Of a stretch of DNA of 64,000 nt, positions 60,001 to 64,000 are shown piece by piece (the stretch's first letter is position 1; each line of letters begins with the position of its first letter). The notes below the pieces were generated by a model. It saw only the letters and a program-made list of their open reading frames with translations. It searched no databases and was not told where the DNA came from. The position numbers and the translations under genes were made by a program. The stretch is from Mytilus trossulus (lineage: Eukaryota > Mollusca > Bivalvia > Mytilida > Mytilidae): positions 12,813,578 through 12,877,577 of the forward strand of contig NC_086378.1 of NCBI RefSeq assembly GCF_036588685.1, written 5' to 3'.

Positions 60001-63000
60001 TGACATTAAGAAGAAACTCTTGTCCCTTCCTATGAATAAAAAAAATATGTAAAGGGGTTCCAAAGAACCCTTTGTCTCGCCTGGGATAGTTGCTGTAAGA
60101 ATGAAAGTGTAATGTTGCTTTCAAAAGCCGAGTCCATTTATCGGTCATCAGATTCTATTTCCTCATCTTAAATAAAATTGAGAATGGAAATGGGGAATGT
60201 GTCAAAGAGACAACAACCCGACAATAGAAAAATAACAGCAGACGGTCACCAACAGGTCTCCAATGTAGCGAGAAAAAGCACATATATTTCTTTTATCACC
60301 CAAGTCCTATATGCATCTGTTCATTTCATCATAAGAATACAGATTATGGTTATAGCCACTTTCTTTTGGCAAATGGTGGCTAACAAAATAACCTGATCAC
60401 ACAGGTAAATGGATGACCTTGACACATGACATAGAATGGTATAGGATATATATATCAATACTATTATATTGTAAATATGTCAAATAATCAGTCTGGATAG
60501 TTTTCAACATAGCTTAAAGATGGATCATATTTATTTCATTGAAATTGGGAGTCATTCATTCTATAGTCTTGTAACTATACTAAGAAGCAAAGCAGTATTT
60601 TGAAAACATTTTCAAAATTACAAAGCAACGCAGGGCATCTTCTCTGAACATTGACGGAAAAATAAACTTTGCCTAGAGAGGTATTCACTGCAAAATCAGG
60701 AATCTTACTGTGAAATCTCGCTAATATCGCTTTAGTGTACTGAGCACTCAATGTTTTAGATAGAACAACTGATTTCAAGCCATAAAACAGAATATGTTTG
60801 TTTGCTCCAACCCTACCTACTAAGAAAATAGCTTCCAACCCTAAATCCTTTATTGTCCTGATGAGAAAGGTTTGTTTTTTTAATCAATGGACATACTATA
60901 ATAAATTTTAAGAGTGGCCTGAAGTAGTAAAAAAAAATCTCATAGTATATAAGTTTCCATAAAACGAGCTTTTTTTGGTAAAATTGATGAAACTTTATAC
61001 AATAAAAGATGAACCTACAGGCTGTGGTTTAGCAGGTACAGCTCCCGGAGGAAAGGAGGGATCTCCAGCTGGTAGAAATCCTGGTATGTTCCTGGCAAAC
61101 TCTTCATATACAGATAACTGACTTGGAGTGGCTCCTCCAACCTATAATGATAAATTTTATACTGTTAGATGTTATTAAAGTCAAAGAATGCAAAATCACA
61201 CCACACTACAATGCCAACTATTAGTAAAATTTTGAGAATAATATAATCTTGATAATTTTTTGGTGTTTCGTTAAAAAAAATACATGAATAACTATTATTC
61301 TTGTATGCACGAACTTATTCTGATATAAACTTTAACATGTTATTATCTATTTCATACTTAAAAGAAGGTGGAAAATAACACTTAATATCCCTTTCATGTA
61401 ATATGAATATACAGAAATAACAAGAATGTGTCCAAAGAACACGGATGCCCCACTCGCACTATCATTTTCCATGTTCAATGGACCGTGAAAATTGGTAAAA
61501 AATATGATTAGGCATTAAAATTAGAAAGATCATATCATAAGGAACATGTGTACTAAGTGTCAAGTTGATTGGACTTCAGCTTCATCAAAAACTACCTTGA
61601 CCAAAAACTTTAACCTGAAACTGGCACTTTCATTTTCTATGTTCAAAGGACCGTGAAATTGGGGTCAAAGTTTAATTTAGCTTTAAAATTAGAAAGATCA
61701 TATCATAAGGAACATGTGTACTAAGTTTCAAGTTGATTGGACTTCAGCTTCATCAAAAACTACTGTGACCAAAAACTTTAACATGAAACTGGCACTTTCA
61801 TTTTCTATGTTCAAAGGACCGTGAAATTGGGGTCAAAGTTTAATTTAGCTTTAAAATTAGAAAGATCATGTCATAAGGAACATGGGTACTAAGTTTCAAG
61901 TTGATTGGACTTCAGCTTCATCATAAACTACCTTGACCAAAAACTTTAACATGAGGCAGGACAGAAGGATGAACGAACAGACGAACGGACACACAGACCA
62001 GAAAACATAATGCCTGCTACTATTGTAGATGGGGCATAAAAACAGAAGTAATTCAGAATAGGGGGTTGGGAAATATTGATGCTGCATATGATTTTAACTG
62101 TATTTAATCGTATCTCATTAATCCTACAAATATATGTTATAGTTACACAACAAAAATTTATTAAGTGTTTTAAAATATACGATTTCAACATGTCAATAGC
62201 AAGAAGGCATAAATGATATCAAATGCATATTATTTTCCTTTTGAGAACTTGACTTAAGAGTTACTTACCTTTAATCTGATTTGTTCAGGCATTCTCTCAG
62301 CTTGATATGTCAGTACAACAGGATCACAATAACGTCTACCCTCTGTTCTAGCATGTTTTCTAAGTTCAAACTCCTACAATATTTTATGTATGTAATGTCA
62401 TATGAAAACCATATCAAATTAAACTTTTGTATTGGTATTAAAAAATCTTGTATAGTCATTTTAGTCATCATTATTTATTTGAGTAACAGTTAGTATTTTT
62501 TTCATGTTTCTGGAGGTAACTTATGAAATGTTTTTGAGGTGTCCTTTTTATTTACCTGAAATTCCTCATCTTTCTTTAACACTTAACTTCAACTTCATTA
62601 CTCATCAAAATCAATACTGGACACACTGCACTGATACACAAAAAGTTTTATCAAAATCCATCGAGCCGTTTAGGACAAATTATATTTTCAAGACATATAG
62701 ACAGATGGACAGGCTGATTCATATTTCCTCCAAAATTTGTTATTTTTGAATGGTAACGGAATGAGAGTATTTTTAAGCTTGTCTAATGTCAAACTTACTG
62801 TAGCTAATCTCTTGTCAATATCGGGTATTGCTTTTTCTATGGCAGTTTTCTGGATGAAGACACAAGCTAATTCTGTATTGTCCTGAGCTACTTGTTGTGC
62901 AGCTTGTTCTATCATTTCTTTTTGTTGTGGTGTTGCTCCTTGGAAATTGGCATCAATCTACAAAAGATAACATTCTTTGCATTATCTGTAAACTTAATTA

Positions 63001-63821
63001 CCAGACATTCTCAGCTACTGTGGATTCATTTATTTTCCTGGGTACCAATTTTCGTGGATTGAGCAAAATTTGCTTGTTCGTGGATATTTGATTTCGTGGA
63101 TTTTTGCCGTTTTCTAAATACATTTCTAAGGAAAATTTGTTATTCGTTGGACATTTAAATTTGTAGTTCACTTGTACCCACGAAATCCACGAAAATTGAT
63201 ATACAACGAATAATAATGAATCCACAGTATTCAAATATTTAAAAGATAGATGTTTGAAACATTCTTTTTAATAGCTACATCTGACACATCAAATTGAAGT
63301 AATACCCAAAATAAGCTTACAAATATAATAAGTAGAAATCATGTATTATTATGTATATAAAGCTTCCAGTTCATGTGACAAACAACCCTAGATTAAAACT
63401 TCAACCTATCACATTGCATGACCAGTGAAATGTATCCTCTTGGTCCAAATCCTTGTATGACAAAAATACCAAATAGTACATCATTATAAGCATGTGTAAG
63501 GAGTTAAAACTTGAAGTGACCACAAATTGCCCTTTACCAAACTTCACCTCATACAGAACAGAGAGACAAACAGACTCACAGACCAAAAAACATAATGCCC
63601 TTCTTCTATACAGGGCGTAATATTCAGTTTATTCTCAAAACAACATTACTTCTTAGTTTTCTTACCCTTAGTGTTGACAGGAAAGCACTTTTTAAATTGT
63701 TGCTGATATTAACAAGTACTGGTTCCCTGCTAGTGATTAAAGCCAGTCCAGAAATCATGTGACGCACCATGTGATGTGCAGCTGCTCTCATTCTGCTTTC
63801 ATCAGGATCCAATGCAAAATC
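45044..63821 (-). CDS. CNOT1: CCR4-NOT transcription complex subunit 1, C-terminal 960 aa, partial
   Basis: Scaffold of the CCR4-NOT deadenylase, which shortens mRNA poly(A) tails in the cytoplasm. Exons in gene order: 63821-63666, 62957-62799, 62373-62269, 61141-61019, 58857-58669, 57877-57723, 57219-57018, 56681-56614, 54214-53983, 53297-53061, 52115-51952, 51584-51467, 50604-50503, 50090-49833, 49318-49250, 48499-48322, 46235-45968, 45143-45044. Every border is GT/AG and all phases chain (2,883 nt with TGA stop). The 5' part lies beyond 64000; human CNOT1 is about 2,376 aa. The first exons ([55 protein letters not shown]) belong to the CNOT9-binding DUF3819 region. Later exons form the C-terminal Not1 homology region that binds CNOT2/CNOT3 ([92 protein letters not shown]). 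The last 30 residues are less conserved. No frameshift or in-frame stop was seen. Confidence 0.96.
46460..46618. mobile_element. MITE with GGATCC inverted termini, in a CNOT1 intron
   Basis: Ends CATAGGCGGATCCAG and CTGGATCCACCACTG are imperfect inverted repeats; the flanks carry the direct repeat GTTAC (46455-46459 and 46619-46623). It is 159 bp and GC-rich (GGGGGGCGGGGGGG and its partner). The superfamily is unclear; hAT-like termini are possible. Confidence 0.75.
46782..48276. mobile_element. 1,495-bp PIF/Harbinger-like non-autonomous element
   Basis: GGGCTATTCCATTTAAACA at 46782 onward is the complement of TGTTTAAATGGAATAGCCC ending at 48276, with about 26 bp matching. The flanks are the direct repeat TAA (46779-46781 and 48277-48279). 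A TAA duplication and GGG start fit PIF/Harbinger. Near the ends are degenerate repeats of a motif like CCACCAATAGAAGTGGTTTTT. No transposase frame is visible. The right end lies 45 bp from the CNOT1 exon 48322-48499. Confidence 0.82.
48555..48753. mobile_element. MITE (CTGTAAATTCAGAA family) in a CNOT1 intron
   Basis: Ends CTGTAAATTCAGAAGTTATT and AATAACTTCTGAATTTACAC, flanked by TA at 48553-48554 and 48754-48755; 199 bp. Same family as 32293-32499. It lies 55 bp upstream of the acceptor of the CNOT1 exon 48322-48499. Confidence 0.85.
48969..49130 (+). repeat. 40-bp tandem repeat, four copies
   Basis: Unit TTGATATTAAAATCACATGT plus CTTTTGATGGTTTTGAATGG. Four copies with a single C/T difference in the first, in the CNOT1 intron between exons 48322-48499 and 49250-49318. 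Confidence 0.93.
51271..51450 (+). mobile_element. tRNA-derived SINE, copy 2, in a CNOT1 intron
   Basis: A box TGGTCTAGCGG at 51280-51290 and B box GGTTCGAATCC at 51340-51350 are both intact. The arm lengths between them suggest a class II (Ser/Leu-like) tRNA ancestor with a long variable arm. The body ends ACATTGTTGGGTTGATGTTT, then a 20-nt TA repeat. The end lies 16 bp from the 3' edge (left side) of CNOT1 exon 51467-51584. Not a functional tRNA gene. Confidence 0.88.
53600..53901 (+). repeat. Interspersed repeat family B, full-length copy in a CNOT1 intron
   Basis: Runs from ACAAGAATGTGTCCACAGTA to TAGGTGGGACATAAAAA, with a longer GACGGACGAACATACGGACG-type tract than the other copies. It sits 82 bp from the 3' edge (left side) of the CNOT1 exon 53983-54214. 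Confidence 0.85.
54576..55765. mobile_element. 1,190-bp DNA transposon with 8-bp target-site duplication
   Basis: Termini CATACTTGCCAAG and GTTGGCAAGTATG are inverted repeats. They are flanked by the direct repeat ATTATAAC at 54568-54575 and 55766-55773. An 8-bp duplication points to hAT, P or a similar superfamily. The inside contains a promoter-like AT/GC-mixed stretch, a possible two-exon ORF on the plus strand, and a poly(A) signal. No recognisable transposase is present. It lies in the CNOT1 intron between exons 53983-54214 and 56614-56681. Confidence 0.82.
54789..55345 (+). CDS. Possible two-exon small gene (74 aa) inside a DNA transposon, within a CNOT1 intron
   Basis: Not recognised. 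Exon 1, 54789-54806, is an ATG plus five codons (MNEQQK) ending at GTCAGT; an in-frame TAA lies upstream at 54756-54758. Exon 2, 55139-55345, starts after TCTAG behind the long pyrimidine tract at 55108-55126 and runs 68 codons to TGA in the matching phase. The protein is acidic and soluble-looking, with [20 protein letters not shown] near the start, then [20 protein letters not shown] and a basic end with [12 protein letters not shown]. Regular leucine/isoleucine spacing suggests helices, and no membrane segment is seen. AATAAA follows at 55464-55469. The whole unit lies between the terminal inverted repeats of the 54576-55765 element, so it may be element-encoded. A more obvious acceptor (TTTCAG at 55121-55126) would put a stop directly in frame, which lowers confidence. 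Confidence 0.35.
55770..56600. other. CNOT1 intron, no gene seen
   Basis: Open frames at 55733-55984, 56260-56469 and 56331-56687 are on the strand opposite to CNOT1 with no splice or family support; the last overlaps a real CNOT1 exon (56614-56681) in antisense. Confidence 0.5.
60173..60275 (-). mobile_element. Short 3' tail of the Penelope-like element in a CNOT1 intron
   Basis: About 100 bases match the 3' terminus of the 36.0-37.7-kb element, from the shared end AAATAAAATTGAGAATGG to TGTAGCGAGAAA, where homology stops. It is the shortest of three copies with one common 3' end. The short open frame at 60178-60396 merely runs through it. Confidence 0.8.
61423..62042 (+). repeat. Family B copy with internal tandem expansion
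   Basis: Starts ACAAGAATGTGTCCAAAGAA and ends GATGGGGCATAAAAA like other copies. The middle part, from CTTTCATTTTCTATGTTCAA through CAAAAACTTTAACATGAAAC, is present in near-identical copies about 170 bp apart (starting near 61626 and 61795) after the first diverged one. The element therefore grew to about 620 bp instead of 300. Confidence 0.8.
63018..63227. mobile_element. MITE (CTGTGGATTCATT family) in a CNOT1 intron
   Basis: Ends CTGTGGATTCATTTATT and AATAATGAATCCACAG, flanked by TA at 63016-63017 and 63228-63229; 210 bp, with internal inverted blocks such as TTTCGTGGATT. Diverged relatives begin near 9322, 51717 and 58441. Confidence 0.85.
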
Positions 63822-64000
63822 CTGAAATTTTTTATATCATAATTCTATAACATACAGTATCATGCAAATAAATTTTATACATTAAAACAGTTCTGCAATC
63901 GTGTCTTTTAAAACTAAATATATATGTTGATAACAATGCTCAAGTTTCACTTAACATTAGAATAGGGTTAAGTCAATTTTTGTTTTGATTTTGTTGTAAA

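Overview
The window is nuclear DNA from a bivalve mollusc, most likely a mussel of the genus Mytilus or a close relative. It is AT-rich, has small exons in long introns, and is crowded with short interspersed repeats of kinds I associate with mussel genomes. That species call is recognition by eye, not a database result.

Layout. (1) 1-12440, minus strand: the first 11 coding exons (560 codons) of TBC1D31 (WDR67), a WD40 plus TBC-domain centriolar-satellite protein. It runs off the left edge. (2) 12482-14117: a 1.03-kb foldback element with a 9-bp target-site duplication, then a retroelement tail, both in the shared upstream region of TBC1D31 and DERL1. (3) 14798-24162, plus strand: a complete derlin-1 gene (8 exons, 248 aa) with a U12-type intron and a 27-nt micro-exon; its 3' UTR runs to about 25.9 kb. 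(4) 26-38 kb and 42-44 kb: repeat-rich DNA holding tRNA-derived SINEs, MITEs, a repeat rich in TCAAGGTCA sites, and a 5'-truncated, frameshifted Penelope-like reverse transcriptase at 36.0-37.7 kb. (5) 38136-41801, minus strand: a predicted secreted, Thr/Ser/Pro-rich mucin-like protein with two six-cysteine modules, which I do not recognise as a named family. (6) 45044-63821, minus strand: the last 18 coding exons (960 aa) of CNOT1, the CCR4-NOT scaffold, running off the right edge. One CNOT1 intron carries a 1.19-kb DNA transposon with an 8-bp target-site duplication and a possible two-exon small gene on the opposite strand.

How the parts relate. TBC1D31 and DERL1 are head to head, as I recall their human orthologues are on 8q24, so this looks like an old divergent pair. 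The three housekeeping genes act separately: centrosome/cilium, ER-associated degradation and mRNA deadenylation. Exon borders were placed by hand from GT/AG sites, reading phase and remembered family sequence. For all three housekeeping genes the phases chain without a break through every listed exon. No prokaryotic operon, CRISPR array or rRNA was seen.
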